Source of the DNA: Floridanema aerugineum
GTDB taxonomy: Bacteria > Cyanobacteriota > Cyanobacteriia > Cyanobacteriales > Aerosakkonemataceae
Length of the DNA stretch: 64,000 nt
Assembly (NCBI RefSeq): GCF_041929345.1
Contig: NZ_JBHFNQ010000121.1
Span: 9,322-73,321 of the forward strand
Direction of reading: 5' to 3'
The stretch's first letter is position 1; each line of letters begins with the position of its first letter. The notes under the pieces were generated by a model. That model was not told where the DNA came from. It was given only the letters and a program-made list of their open reading frames with translations, and made no database searches. A program made the position numbers and the translations under genes. This document shows, in pieces, positions 1 to 8,550 of the stretch.

Positions 1-375
1 ATCATTTAAAATTTTACCAAAAATTTATTTAGTAAAATTCTAATTTTAGATTCAGCAAAATTTCTGAGACAGTTGTCACTATTAAGGACAAAAATTGTCC
101 AGCCTAGAATTAATTAGTGAGTATGTATGAAGATATCAAGAAGATCGTTAATTACTGTGGACAAAGCTTTTGTGAGTTGATTACATTGGATTTGAAATAC
201 AGTAAACACACCCGTTAACTGTTAAACAAACCCTAAACTAAGTTTTTTCTTTAAGTCTTTGGTTAGGGTAAACCCCAACTAATTACAAAAACTCATCCCG
301 GTCATCAGGCGATCGCATCTCCCACAGAAATTAGTCTCGTAATCAAACTGTCGTAAATTCCAGTTATTTAGTTAA
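1..375. other. Non-coding upstream region
   Basis: No gene is seen here. The stretch is AT-rich and lies upstream of the PEP-CTERM gene. It holds a near-palindrome, GACAGTTGTCACTA (68-81), which recurs at 7340-7353, and a small hairpin with arms GGACAA and TTGTCC (86-100). It probably contains the promoter of the downstream gene, but no convincing -35/-10 pair could be picked out. Confidence 0.5.
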
Positions 376-1179
376 ATGAAAATGTTGAAACACTTCCCAA
401 AATTAGTTCTCGGTCTGTCTGCACTAGCAACAGTTGAAATCCTATCCCTCGCTATTGCCCCGATCGCTTCCGCTTTTACCATTAGTGGTAATAATATTGA
501 TGGTCTGACCAACACCGATATTGGCAAGGCTTTCGAGATTGACTTTAATGGTAGTGTCAATGAAACAGGTGTCTCAGGACTAACTTCCAGCGCCATCTTC
601 ACATTTCAAGGGTTTTCACGCTCTGGCAGCGATACTAACGCCCTGTTCGATATCATTCTCAAAAACACCTCTAGTGGGGGTATCCTTTCTAGAGTGTCTG
701 CGATCGGGTTTAATACTGACAAGACTGAACTGAGCGGCAGCACTTCTGCACTTGCTCCAAGCAACACGGCGCTTTTTAGCGGTGCTAATGTAAATGGCTC
801 CTTCCCGAACGGGTTTGGTAATATTGATATCTGCTTTACCAACGGTAACACCTGTCAAGGTGGGCAAAATGGCGGTGTAAGTAACTCCACGTCTCTACCT
901 GGTGTTTACCAACAAGGTAGTTTCACAGCTAGTGTTGCTTTGCAAGGTTCAGTTAATAGTATTGCTATGAGTAACTTTGGTGTTCGCTACCAAAGTATTA
1001 GTGGCAATGGCTTTAACGGTGCAAGCGGCACTGGTAGAGCCACAACTGTTCGCGTGTATAATCCCAATCCGACTCCCGAAACGAGAAGGGTTCCTGAACC
1101 GGGCACAACACTTGCTTTGGGTGCAGTTGCTCTCAGTGCGCTCAAACTACGCAAACGCAACAGCGTAGCTCAAGCATAA
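376..1179 (+). CDS. PEP-CTERM sorting-domain secreted protein
   Basis: A 267-residue exported protein of unknown role. Residues 1-33 look like a signal peptide ending in an ASA cleavage site. The middle is rich in Ser, Gly, Asn and Thr, as in extracellular beta-rich proteins. The C-terminus carries VPEPGTTLALG, a short hydrophobic stretch and a basic LKLRKR tail, which is the tripartite PEP-CTERM signal. Known PEP-CTERM proteins are handled by an exosortase and retained at or released from the envelope, often in exopolysaccharide-producing bacteria. Start codons at 376 and 382 are both possible. The gene stands alone and is followed by two hairpins. The sorting signal is clear, but nothing shows the function. 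Confidence 0.85.
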   Translation: MKMLKHFPKLVLGLSALATVEILSLAIAPIASAFTISGNNIDGLTNTDIGKAFEIDFNGSVNETGVSGLTSSAIFTFQGFSRSGSDTNALFDIILKNTSSGGILSRVSAIGFNTDKTELSGSTSALAPSNTALFSGANVNGSFPNGFGNIDICFTNGNTCQGGQNGGVSNSTSLPGVYQQGSFTASVALQGSVNSIAMSNFGVRYQSISGNGFNGASGTGRATTVRVYNPNPTPETRRVPEPGTTLALGAVALSALKLRKRNSVAQA

Positions 1180-1186
1180 TTAATTT

Positions 1187-1205
1187 TCAAATGGCTGCCA
1201 TTTGA
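1187..1205 (+). repeat. Small hairpin after the PEP-CTERM gene
   Basis: Arms TCAAATGG and CCATTTGA enclose a three-base loop just past the stop codon. There is no T-run, so it may be an mRNA 3' stem rather than a full terminator. Confidence 0.5.
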
Positions 1206-1258
1206 GAGTTTGACTAAGAGAGACTAATTAGTTTTTGGGTTTCTGGTTGAAGTGGGGC

Positions 1259-1306
1259 AAGATCAAGATTAGGACTAGAGAACTACTTTTAATCTTGGTC
1301 TTTTTT
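1259..1306 (+). terminator. Rho-independent terminator
   Basis: Imperfect 13-base arms (1259-1271 and 1290-1302) are followed directly by a run of T residues. It is placed to end transcription of the PEP-CTERM gene before the insertion sequence. Confidence 0.6.
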
Positions 1307-1454
1307 ATTTTGACGCTTTCTGGCTAACGTCGGGAAAACAAACAATAGCATCAACTGCAAGTTGATTAAAAAAGCTTCTCACCAAGTAACGTGCGCGGAA
1401 GCCCCTGGCTTTAGACTGTATGGAGGAAGCGCACGCCTGCGGTTTTAACCGCAG

Positions 1455-1862
1455 TCAAGTCCCAGGCTTCCATTTTTGGTTCTCAATATATTTCTTAACC
1501 ACATCCAATGGCGCACCGCCAACAGTAGCCACAAAATAAGAATTAGTCCACAAGGTAGGTAATCTACTTTTGAGCCAGGGAAACTCTTGTCTCAAATAAC
1601 GAGATGACCTACCTTTGATGATTTTAATAACTTGTTGAACACCAAATTGCGGGTCAATGCTAATCAATAAATGAACATGATCTGGCATAATCTCAAGCTC
1701 AATAATCTCGCACTTCTTCTCTTGAGCTACTTGTTGAATGATTTCTCTAAGTCTAGTATCAACACCATTGACTAGTACTTTGCGCCGATACTTAGGACAC
1801 CAGACAATGTGATATTGACAAGCATATAAGATATTGTTATTTGATTTAAACTGATTGGGCAT
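1455..1862 (-). CDS. tnpA: IS200/IS605-type TnpA transposase (Y1 HUH)
   Basis: A single-strand DNA transposase of about 135 residues that cuts and joins hairpin ends. The HUH motif is visible as PDHVHLL, and the catalytic tyrosine lies in VVKKYIENQ near the C-terminus. The length is normal for TnpA, and no disruption is seen. The start at 1862 (MPNQFKSNN) is preferred, because the upstream ATG at 1886 would add eight residues not usual in the family. The last codons run into the left-end hairpin (1437-1454). It is transcribed away from tnpB. Confidence 0.9.
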   Translation of the reverse strand: MPNQFKSNNNILYACQYHIVWCPKYRRKVLVNGVDTRLREIIQQVAQEKKCEIIELEIMPDHVHLLISIDPQFGVQQVIKIIKGRSSRYLRQEFPWLKSRLPTLWTNSYFVATVGGAPLDVVKKYIENQKWKPGT

Positions 1863-1917
1863 TGCTAATATACGCTCGGTTTCCATATAATAGTGGCATC
1901 AGTTAATTAGTAAGTCA

Positions 1918-3462
1918 ATGCCTCGCCAAAATCGCAGCAAAACCCCATCATTTATTGTTGAGATGCCCCTGGTGGTATCCAACAAAGATGCTGGGGTTTT
2001 GTCATCTAGATTTGAAGCGGGTAGGCAACTTTATAATGCCTGCTTAGGTGAGGCAATGCGCCGACAAAAACTAGTTAAGCAATCGAAGAAATACCAAGAA
2101 GCAAGAGCGTTCAAAAAGGGTAAGGCAAGAACAGTAGCTTTTAAAGAAGTAAATCAAGCTTACGGCTATAGCGAATACGATCTGCATTCTTATTGCACAA
2201 CTATTCGCAATTCTTGGATTGGGGAACATATCGACTCAAACACGGCACAGAAATTAGCGACTCGCGCTTTTAATGCGAGTGAGAAGGTGGCTTTTGGTCA
2301 AGCTAAGAAAGTTCGATTTAAAGGTAAAAACCAGATTGATTCATTGGAAGGTAAAACAAATAAAACTGGGATTAGATGGATTAACGAGACTTTAGTTTGG
2401 GGTAATCTTCAACTAAAGCCACATCTAACAACCTACGATCCAGTGGTAACTCATGGGCGGCATAGCCGAGTTAAATATGTCAGATTAGTGCGTCGTCGGA
2501 TTAATGGTAAAACTTTCTACTACGCTCAATTGGTTTGTGAAGGTAAGCCTTTCCAAAAGCCCAAAAATCGAATTGGTCAAGGTGTTGTTGGGTTAGATAT
2601 TGGGCCATCTACTATTGCTATTGTTAGCGATGAATTTGGGAAACTAACATTATTTGCATCAGAATTAAAGTTGGCTTCAAATAAGATTCGTCAGCTACAA
2701 AGAAAAATGGAACGGTCTAGAAGGGCGAATAACCCAAAAAACTACAATCCTGACTTGGTTAACAAAAGGGGGCAGAAGAAGAAAGGGACAATTAAGAAAA
2801 GTCGTCATTCTTGGAATAATTCCCGTAGTTATCAGAAAGTTAGGACAGCTAAAGCTAATCTTGAAAGGAAGTTAGCTGCCCACAGAAAGTCTTTGCATGG
2901 GAAGTTGGTTAACGAGATTTTGAGTCTTGGTGATAATATCAAGCTAGAAAAGCTTTCCTACAAATCATTTCAAAAGAATTATGGAAAATCTGTAGTCAAA
3001 CGTGCGCCAGGGGAATTTGTTTTGCATTTAAAGCGTAAGGCTGAAAGTGCTGACGTTAATGTGATGGAATTCTCCACTAAAACAACTAAATTGTCGCAAA
3101 CTTGTCATCAATGCGAAAGTGTAAAAAAGAAAAATCTCTCTGACAGAATCCATCAATGTGATTGTGGAATCTATTGTCAAAGAGATTTGTATTCGGCTTT
3201 TCTTGCCAAATTTGTTGATGAAAAAGAACTGCTTCAAGCGAATCAAGCGCGAGATGCTTGGTTAGGTTCGGAACCGATCCTGTATGCGGCTTGGAGACAG
3301 GCGACCCAAACTAACTTGCGATTAGGAGGACGAGTTCCTTCTTCCTTTGGGAAATTCCCGGAGTCAGAGCGAGTCGCAGCAAAAGTTCTCAATGTCGATG
3401 CTCGCGTACTTGGATGTTGTACCAATTCGGGAGAGCCAAGTAGAGGCATCAAAACATTTTGA
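1918..3462 (+). CDS. tnpB: TnpB RNA-guided nuclease (IS605 family)
   Basis: A 514-residue TnpB, the RuvC-like nuclease family from which Cas12 enzymes derive. All three RuvC carboxylates are visible: D227 in VGLDIGP, E344 in KLEKLSYKSF and D423 in CQRDLYSAF. A zinc-binding insert has C396-x-x-C399 and C414-x-C416. A basic N-terminal half precedes the RuvC fold. Known TnpBs bind a guide RNA read from the element's right end and cut DNA at the transposon insertion motif. The protein is longer than the common 380-430 residues, with about 90 residues after the last catalytic Asp. Because all motifs are intact, it is likely active. Confidence 0.9.
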   Translation: MPRQNRSKTPSFIVEMPLVVSNKDAGVLSSRFEAGRQLYNACLGEAMRRQKLVKQSKKYQEARAFKKGKARTVAFKEVNQAYGYSEYDLHSYCTTIRNSWIGEHIDSNTAQKLATRAFNASEKVAFGQAKKVRFKGKNQIDSLEGKTNKTGIRWINETLVWGNLQLKPHLTTYDPVVTHGRHSRVKYVRLVRRRINGKTFYYAQLVCEGKPFQKPKNRIGQGVVGLDIGPSTIAIVSDEFGKLTLFASELKLASNKIRQLQRKMERSRRANNPKNYNPDLVNKRGQKKKGTIKKSRHSWNNSRSYQKVRTAKANLERKLAAHRKSLHGKLVNEILSLGDNIKLEKLSYKSFQKNYGKSVVKRAPGEFVLHLKRKAESADVNVMEFSTKTTKLSQTCHQCESVKKKNLSDRIHQCDCGIYCQRDLYSAFLAKFVDEKELLQANQARDAWLGSEPILYAAWRQATQTNLRLGGRVPSSFGKFPESERVAAKVLNVDARVLGCCTNSGEPSRGIKTF

Positions 3463-3463
3463 A

Positions 3464-3500
3464 CCCCCCGCTTTCTAAGCGTGGGGTGGCTTCAGCAGAT
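3464..3500 (+). ncRNA. Possible omega-RNA (reRNA) 3' hairpin at the IS right end
   Basis: Directly after the tnpB stop codon is a strong hairpin with arms CCCCGCTT and AAGCGTGGGG. In IS605-type elements the guide-RNA scaffold covers the tnpB 3' end and the right end, and the guide is the host sequence just beyond it (about 3497 onward). The hairpin is seen; its role as guide-RNA scaffold is inferred from the family. The 5' end of the RNA cannot be set from sequence. Confidence 0.45.
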
Positions 3501-3580
3501 AACATTGTGAGGAGCTTTTTAGTGAGGACTAATGCTCGTTAGACTAGGATAGTAATATTGCTTAACATTTTAAGGATGTT

Positions 3581-3838
3581 ATGGCCGCTAACGTAGAAAT
3601 TTACACTTGGAGTACTTGCCCCTTCTGCATCCGTGCTAAAGCTTTGCTGGACAAAAAGGGAGTTGAGTTTACTGAATACTGCATCGATGGAGATGAAGCA
3701 GCACGGGGGAAAATGGCTCAACGTGCTAACGGACGACGCTCTTTACCGCAAATTTTCATTAATGACCAGCATATCGGCGGTTGTGATGACCTTCATGCCT
3801 TAGATAGAACAGGTAAACTCGACCCACTCCTGGTATAG
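3581..3838 (+). CDS. grxC: Glutaredoxin (GrxC type)
   Basis: An 85-residue cytosolic thiol oxidoreductase that uses glutathione to reduce disulfides and mixed disulfides. It has the dithiol active site C13-P-F-C16, the cis-proline loop (RSLPQIFIN) and the GG-D glutathione-binding turn (HIGGCDDLHALD), so it covers the whole fold at normal family length. It lies just upstream of gshB on the same strand. Glutaredoxin followed by glutathione synthetase is a common cyanobacterial pair, which fits a shared redox role. Confidence 0.95.
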   Translation: MAANVEIYTWSTCPFCIRAKALLDKKGVEFTEYCIDGDEAARGKMAQRANGRRSLPQIFINDQHIGGCDDLHALDRTGKLDPLLV

Positions 3839-3864
3839 TCTTTAATCGTTGGTCTTTGGTTAGA

Positions 3865-3899
3865 AATGACCAATGACCAATGACCAATGACCAATGACT
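3865..3899 (+). repeat. Heptamer tandem repeat (unit AATGACC)
   Basis: Five units of a 7-base repeat, the last with one change (AATGACT). This is the STRR type of short tandem repeat typical of filamentous cyanobacteria. It lies between grxC and gshB and supplies a spurious in-frame ATG at 3894. Confidence 0.9.
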
Positions 3900-3911
3900 A
3901 ATAACAAAACA

Positions 3912-4880
3912 ATGAAATTTGCTTTTATCATTGACCCAATTCAAAAGTTAGACCCTGGTCACGATACCAGCGTAGCGTTTATGGAAGCGGCTCAACAATT
4001 GGGTCATGAGGTTTGGATTACCCAAGCGGAAAGTTTAAGCGTGGTTAATGGTCAAGCTTGGGCTCTTTTACAAAGGGTGCAACTGACTCCAGTACAATTA
4101 GTAGACGGACGTTGGTTAATTACTCTGCCTTGGTTTGAATTAGGAGAAACTGTTTTTCAAGTTTTAGAAAGTATGGATGCTGTTTTTATGCGAACAGATC
4201 CACCAGTGACGATTCCTTATCTTTATGCTACTTATATTCTTGATTACATTAACCCTGAAAAAACGCTAGTAATTAATTCTCCCAGAGGCATTAGAGCCGC
4301 TAATGAAAAAATGTATGCGCTTCAGTTTACTGAGGCAATACCGGAAACCATTGTTACTCCAGATAAATTGGTAATTCGGGAATTTGTGGACAAAAAAGGA
4401 GCGGCAGTTCTTAAACCTTTGGGGGGTAAGGCGGGAGAAGGGATTTTATTTTTGGAAGGGGGCGATCGCAATTTCAATTCTTTAATAGAACTCAGCACTT
4501 TGCAAGGTCGAATTCCAGTAATGGTGCAAGAATATTTACCCGCTGCTAAGGAAGGAGATAAACGCATTATCTTACTTAATGGTGAACCAATTGGCGCTGT
4601 AAATCGCGTTCCTACTGGTAAGGAATTTCGCGGTAATATGGCTGTGGGTGGTCAAGCTGTGGCGACGGAAATTAGCGATCGCGAACTCCAAATTTGCGCC
4701 CAAGTCGCTCCCGTGTTAAAACAAGATGGTTTGATTTTTGTTGGTCTTGATGTGATTGGTGGCTACCTGACAGAAGTAAATGTTACTAGTCCTACAGGTG
4801 TCCGAGAAATCGATCGCTTAAGCGGTACTCAACTCGGTTATCAAGTGATTCAATGGATAGAGCAACACTCAAAAAAGTAA
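3912..4880 (+). CDS. gshB: Glutathione synthetase
   Basis: A 322-residue ATP-grasp ligase that joins gamma-glutamylcysteine and glycine to make glutathione in the cytosol. The N-terminus MKFAFIIDP and the segments FMRTDPP, LVINSPRGIRAANEK, KPLGGKAGEGI, KRIILLNGEP and EVNVTSPTGVREID match the family from end to end at normal length. The ATG at 3912 is chosen. The upstream ATG at 3894 lies inside an AATGACC heptamer array and would add a non-conserved leader. grxC lies upstream in the same direction. Confidence 0.95.
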   Translation: MKFAFIIDPIQKLDPGHDTSVAFMEAAQQLGHEVWITQAESLSVVNGQAWALLQRVQLTPVQLVDGRWLITLPWFELGETVFQVLESMDAVFMRTDPPVTIPYLYATYILDYINPEKTLVINSPRGIRAANEKMYALQFTEAIPETIVTPDKLVIREFVDKKGAAVLKPLGGKAGEGILFLEGGDRNFNSLIELSTLQGRIPVMVQEYLPAAKEGDKRIILLNGEPIGAVNRVPTGKEFRGNMAVGGQAVATEISDRELQICAQVAPVLKQDGLIFVGLDVIGGYLTEVNVTSPTGVREIDRLSGTQLGYQVIQWIEQHSKK

Positions 4881-4941
4881 TGCTAAATTTGGCTTAACTA
4901 AATGAGATAACTGCTGAGTTAGTTCTCTGGAATAATCAGCC

Positions 4942-5409
4942 ATGACACAAAATAACGAGACTCAAGAGATTCGCAAGTGGGGAATGTGGGCACATCTCTC
5001 TTCCCTTATTTGGATACCTTTCATATTTATTGGCTTTACTTTACCTGTTCTCAATATTATTGGGCCATTAACTATTTGGTGGTTCAAAAGAAGCGACGAT
5101 TCTTTTATTGATGAACAGGCAAAAGAGTCACTAAACTTTCAGCTTTGTTTTACAATCTACAACTTTATAATGGCGCTAATTTTATTAGTTCCAAGTATAA
5201 TCATAGGCTTAACTAGAATTGCTGCCATTGGGAGAAGTGGAACCGAACAAGATGGTGATATTCTTTTTGGTTTAAAATTAGGTACGTTGAGTTTTTCTCT
5301 AACCATACTTCTGGCTATTTCTCAATTGATTTTAGTAATCAATGCCTCTCGTAAAGCCAAAAATGGTGAATTCTACCTCTATCCTTTTACTATTCGTTTT
5401 TTGAGATAA
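4942..5409 (+). CDS. DUF4870 membrane protein
   Basis: A 155-residue integral membrane protein. The start (EIRKWGMWAHLSSL) and the motif DEQAKESLNFQL are typical of DUF4870 proteins. Three to four hydrophobic segments are visible, near residues 20-45, 70-95 and 115-135. The function of the family is unknown. The 3' end of this gene and the following bases (5391-5450) reappear in degraded form just before the next gene (5730-5790), a local duplication. Recognition of the family is firm; no role is proposed. Confidence 0.8.
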   Translation: MTQNNETQEIRKWGMWAHLSSLIWIPFIFIGFTLPVLNIIGPLTIWWFKRSDDSFIDEQAKESLNFQLCFTIYNFIMALILLVPSIIIGLTRIAAIGRSGTEQDGDILFGLKLGTLSFSLTILLAISQLILVINASRKAKNGEFYLYPFTIRFLR

Positions 5410-5752
5410 GTTCATGTCTTGAGCATCTACCTAAAAATCACAATTGGGTTTGGCTATTTGTTTGTGGCAATTGTTTTTCATTGGCGATCGCTAATTTGAT
5501 GTGTTTCATGATTTTTGCAGGGATGAGAGGCGCTTTTTTAACCGCAGATGAAAGCAGATAAACGCAGATAAACGCAGATGTAGGTGCAGTGTTTATGGTG
5601 AGAAGCAGAGATTCCTTTTAACCACAGATATCTACGGATAAACCGCATCTCTAGAAAATTCACAAGTTGGTGTTGCCGTTGTCGGAACTGCATTTGGAAA
5701 ATAAGAAATAATGCTAAACTTGGCTTATCTATTCGTTTTTTGAAATAAGTTT
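5410..5752 (+). pseudogene. Intergenic debris with decayed copies of the next gene's start
   Basis: The 343-base gap is not empty. 5651-5704 resembles the 5' end of the downstream oxidoreductase gene (5767-5820) and can be read as LENSQVGVAVVGTAFGK before a stop. 5391-5450 and 5730-5790 are also related to each other, and 5708-5729 repeats the sequence just after gshB (about 4878-4899). Between them (5538-5650) are CAGATAAACGCAGAT-type dispersed repeats. This looks like the remains of repeated small duplications. Confidence 0.7.
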
Positions 5753-6880
5753 ATGTCTGTAGCATCTGCTCAAAATTCAAAAGTTGGTGTCGCTGTTGTG
5801 GGAACTGGATTTGGAGAAAAAGTCCAGATCCCCGGATTACAAGAAAACCCAAATACTGCTGTTGTTGCGGTTTATAATCGCGATTTAGCTAAGGCAAAAA
5901 CCATAGCTTCTAAATATAATATTCCGCATGGTTGTACTTCTATTGAAGAGATTTTAGCTTTGCCGGAAGTAGAAGCTGTGAGTATTTCTACGCCGCCATT
6001 TTTGCATTATGAAATGGCGAGTCAGGTGTTGCAAGCTGGAAAACATTTATTATTAGAAAAGCCGACAACTTTAACAGCTATTGAGGCTAGAGAATTATAT
6101 CTTATGGCGAACAGGTGTGGTGCGATCGCGACAATGGATTTTGAATTTCGCTTTGTCCCCGCTTGGATGATGCTATCAGAAATGTTAGCGGCAGATTATG
6201 TGGGAAACAAGCGATTAATTAAAATAGATTGTTTAGTTCCCAGTCGTGCTGATGCAACGCGCCCTTGGAACTGGTATGCGCGAAAAGATCAAGGTGGTGG
6301 CGCATTAGGCGCTGTAGGTTCCCACATTTTTGATTATATTAGTTGGTTATTTGGCCCTGTACGTCGCTTATCAGCCAAATTAATTACCACTATACCCACT
6401 CGTCCCGACCCCAACACAGGTGAAATGAAACCTGTGGATGCTGATGATGCCTGTATGTTGATGCTAGAGTTGGCAGATGGTACACCTTGTCAAATTTGTA
6501 TTAGTTCGGTGACTTATCAAGGACGAGGGCATTGGGTGGAAATTTATGGCGATCGCGGTACCCTAGTTTTAGGCAGCGATAACCAAAAAGATTATGTTCA
6601 CGGCTTTCGTCTCTTAGCTGCACCCGCCGGGAAAAACCTTTCGGAAGTAGAAATTCCCCACAGATTAGTTTTTCCCAAAAATTACACGGATGGTAGAATC
6701 GCACCTTTTATCCGAGTTGTTGATAATTGGGTACAAGGTATTAAATTCGGCACAGCGCAGACACCTTCCTTAAAAGAAGGAGTTTATTCACAATTGTTGA
6801 TGGATTTAGCTCACAAGTCCAATGATACTGGTGTTTGGGTAGAAGTTCCTGAGTTACAAACATTTTTAGCTAGTAAATAG
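5753..6880 (+). CDS. Gfo/Idh/MocA-family NAD(P)-dependent oxidoreductase
   Basis: A 375-residue soluble oxidoreductase. Residues 11-30 hold the Rossmann start (VGVAVVGTGFGEKVQIPG), followed by STPPFLHYEMASQVLQAG and the signature lysine in LLLEKPTT. The C-terminal half has the family pattern WNWYARKDQGGGALGAVGSHIFD. Relatives oxidise or reduce sugars, inositols or biliverdin, and the substrate here cannot be read from sequence. The gene overlaps the 3' end of the convergent gene at 6870 by about 11 bases. Its 5' end exists in decayed partial copies just upstream. Confidence 0.88.
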   Translation: MSVASAQNSKVGVAVVGTGFGEKVQIPGLQENPNTAVVAVYNRDLAKAKTIASKYNIPHGCTSIEEILALPEVEAVSISTPPFLHYEMASQVLQAGKHLLLEKPTTLTAIEARELYLMANRCGAIATMDFEFRFVPAWMMLSEMLAADYVGNKRLIKIDCLVPSRADATRPWNWYARKDQGGGALGAVGSHIFDYISWLFGPVRRLSAKLITTIPTRPDPNTGEMKPVDADDACMLMLELADGTPCQICISSVTYQGRGHWVEIYGDRGTLVLGSDNQKDYVHGFRLLAAPAGKNLSEVEIPHRLVFPKNYTDGRIAPFIRVVDNWVQGIKFGTAQTPSLKEGVYSQLLMDLAHKSNDTGVWVEVPELQTFLASK

Positions 6881-7187
6881 AAGATTGGCGGCGCAAACCT
6901 TTAGTTTTTACCTCGTCTTCTAGCTTATTAGCTAAGTTGATCAGAAACTTGACATTATTAATTGTAACATCCAGACCCTCCTCACTTACTGGGCAACCAT
7001 AACGAGGAAAGTTTTCATTGGGATGTTGCCAACGTAACCACAGTTTTCCATTGATAACTTTAGTGCTGATTCCCCATCCTTTGTAACGGACAGGAATTTG
7101 CTCTAATAAGCTATCAGAAATTTTGGGAGCAGGATGAGAGGATTTTTGGTGTTTAGATTGCTGGGAATCTTTGAAATAGGTAGGCAT
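6870..7187 (-). CDS. Conserved hypothetical protein
   Basis: A 105-residue basic protein with no family I can name. It has a polar N-terminus (Ser/Lys/Gln-rich, residues 5-22) and a compact core with KGWGISTKVINGKLWLRWQHP and YGCPVSEEGLDVTINNV, which look like beta strands. It runs convergently into the oxidoreductase gene with an 11-base overlap. Codon use is like the neighbours, which supports a real gene. No membrane segment or signal peptide is seen. Confidence 0.6.
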   Translation of the reverse strand: MPTYFKDSQQSKHQKSSHPAPKISDSLLEQIPVRYKGWGISTKVINGKLWLRWQHPNENFPRYGCPVSEEGLDVTINNVKFLINLANKLEDEVKTKGLRRQSSIY

Positions 7188-7606
7188 TTTTGCTAGTTTT
7201 GTTAACTCAACAAGTATAAATATGCTGTAAAACTCCTTTCGGAGTGGTGATGCAGCCTGCTCTGTAAAAGTGATGTAATTAAACGAATTAGGTGAGCGAA
7301 AATAGAGTGTTTTGGTGACATTCTTTCGACTCTTCCTGTGACAGTTGTCACTACTAGCTAGGTAAAATCTGCTTTATTGTTTTTTAATTATAGACTGGTT
7401 GTGAGGTACAAAATGTATCCTACTGACTGAGTAATTGTAAACAATAGTGTCTTTAATGTGTGTATTTATTTGAAGATAAGAATTCGTTTGCGGTTAAATA
7501 AGACATAGTAATTGAGTATTTGTACTACAGATATCTTATGAAAATTTCGCAAAAAGATTCAATTTACTACATAAGTTAATATCGATCGGGAAAGTTAATA
7601 ATAAAT
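7188..7606. other. Non-coding region
   Basis: No gene is seen. It is AT-rich and contains a small hairpin, ACTCC-TTTC-GGAGT (about 7230-7243), and the near-palindrome GACAGTTGTCACTA (7340-7353) that is shared with 68-81. It separates two minus-strand genes and may carry the promoter for the gene ending at 6870. Confidence 0.5.
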
Positions 7607-8503
7607 TTAGATTCTGCGAATATTAAAACAGCACCATTCTTGTCTGCGCCAGAGAGCAGCGACGATCCAACCTTGTTGTTCTAAAACATCAGCTACAGGT
7701 TTTGCTTGTTCGACAAGAATACCGCTAAGAATGCCCCAACTGGTAGGTTTGACGATCGCCCCCATTTGCGGCAACAAGTCAATAATTACCTCAGCGAGAA
7801 TATTGCAGACAATCCCATCTACTGGACTATCGATTAATTGTTTGACGCGATCGACACTTCCCTGTTCAATAATTAAACGTTCCGAACTAACATGATTCAG
7901 AGTGCGGTTGCTGCGAGCGGAACGCACCGCCAAAGGATCAGTATCCACAGCATAAACTTTTTGGGCACCTAGTAACACCGAGCCGATCGAGAGAATACCA
8001 GAACCACAACCGATATCTGCCACGACTATGTGAGAGTCAGTTTCCGGATCGGTTAAGCGCATTTCCAAAGCTTCTAAGCAAAGCTGAGTGGTAGCATGAT
8101 TCCCCGTACCGAAAGCCACACCGGGATCGAGGCGGAAGACAATGCGTGAGGTGTCGGTGGGAACAGGTAGCCAAGCGGGGTTGATTAAAAAGCGATCGCC
8201 AATTTCTTGCGGTTGCCAATGTGCTTTCCAACTACTTGACCAATCTTCCTCATCAATTAAATGCCATTGCATCGCGGCTAATGGCAAACCCAAAACCAGC
8301 GCATCTTGACGTAACCATAAAGAAAGCGCTGCTAAATCCAATAATTCTGCTTGTTCTTGCGGTAAGTAAGCCCTAACTAAGGAATGATTCCCTTTAATTT
8401 CACTAGCAGTTCCCCGACAGCCAAAATTTTCTAATCGCCAGAATATTGCTTCTTCTAAAACTGGATCGCAGAAAATTTGTAGTTCCCACCAACTGTTTGC
8501 CAT
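7607..8503 (-). CDS. prmA: Ribosomal protein L11 methyltransferase
   Basis: A SAM-dependent methyltransferase of about 298 residues that trimethylates ribosomal protein L11. The SAM motif VADIGCGSGILSIG, the substrate-side DPGVAFGTGNHATTQLCLE and the catalytic-fold motif VCNILAEVI are all visible. The N-terminal substrate-binding domain starts MANSWWELQIFCD. The start at 8503 is chosen. A longer frame to 8584 reads through a heptamer-like repeat (8551-8613) and adds a low-complexity leader. It lies downstream of serA on the same strand and could be co-transcribed. Confidence 0.92.
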   Translation of the reverse strand: MANSWWELQIFCDPVLEEAIFWRLENFGCRGTASEIKGNHSLVRAYLPQEQAELLDLAALSLWLRQDALVLGLPLAAMQWHLIDEEDWSSSWKAHWQPQEIGDRFLINPAWLPVPTDTSRIVFRLDPGVAFGTGNHATTQLCLEALEMRLTDPETDSHIVVADIGCGSGILSIGSVLLGAQKVYAVDTDPLAVRSARSNRTLNHVSSERLIIEQGSVDRVKQLIDSPVDGIVCNILAEVIIDLLPQMGAIVKPTSWGILSGILVEQAKPVADVLEQQGWIVAALWRRQEWCCFNIRRI

Positions 8504-8550
8504 GTTTGAAAAATTACGCGACAGATTAACACTCAAGCGATTTAAGAATA

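Larger units (their letters stand above)
1391..3500. mobile_element. IS200/IS605-family insertion sequence, divergent tnpA/tnpB
   Basis: The element carries a Y1 HUH transposase gene (minus strand) and a tnpB gene (plus strand), back to back about 30-55 bp apart. The left end is structured: GTGCGC (1391-1396) can pair with GCGCAC (1429-1434), GGAAGCCCCTGG (1397-1408) with CCCAGGCTTCC (1461-1471), and 1437-1454 is a perfect hairpin (CTGCGGTT/AACCGCAG). The right end at 3464-3488 is another hairpin (CCCCGCTT/AAGCGTGGGG). Subterminal hairpins without inverted terminal repeats or target duplication are the hallmark of this family. Exact boundaries need an empty-site comparison. Both genes look intact. 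Confidence 0.8.
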
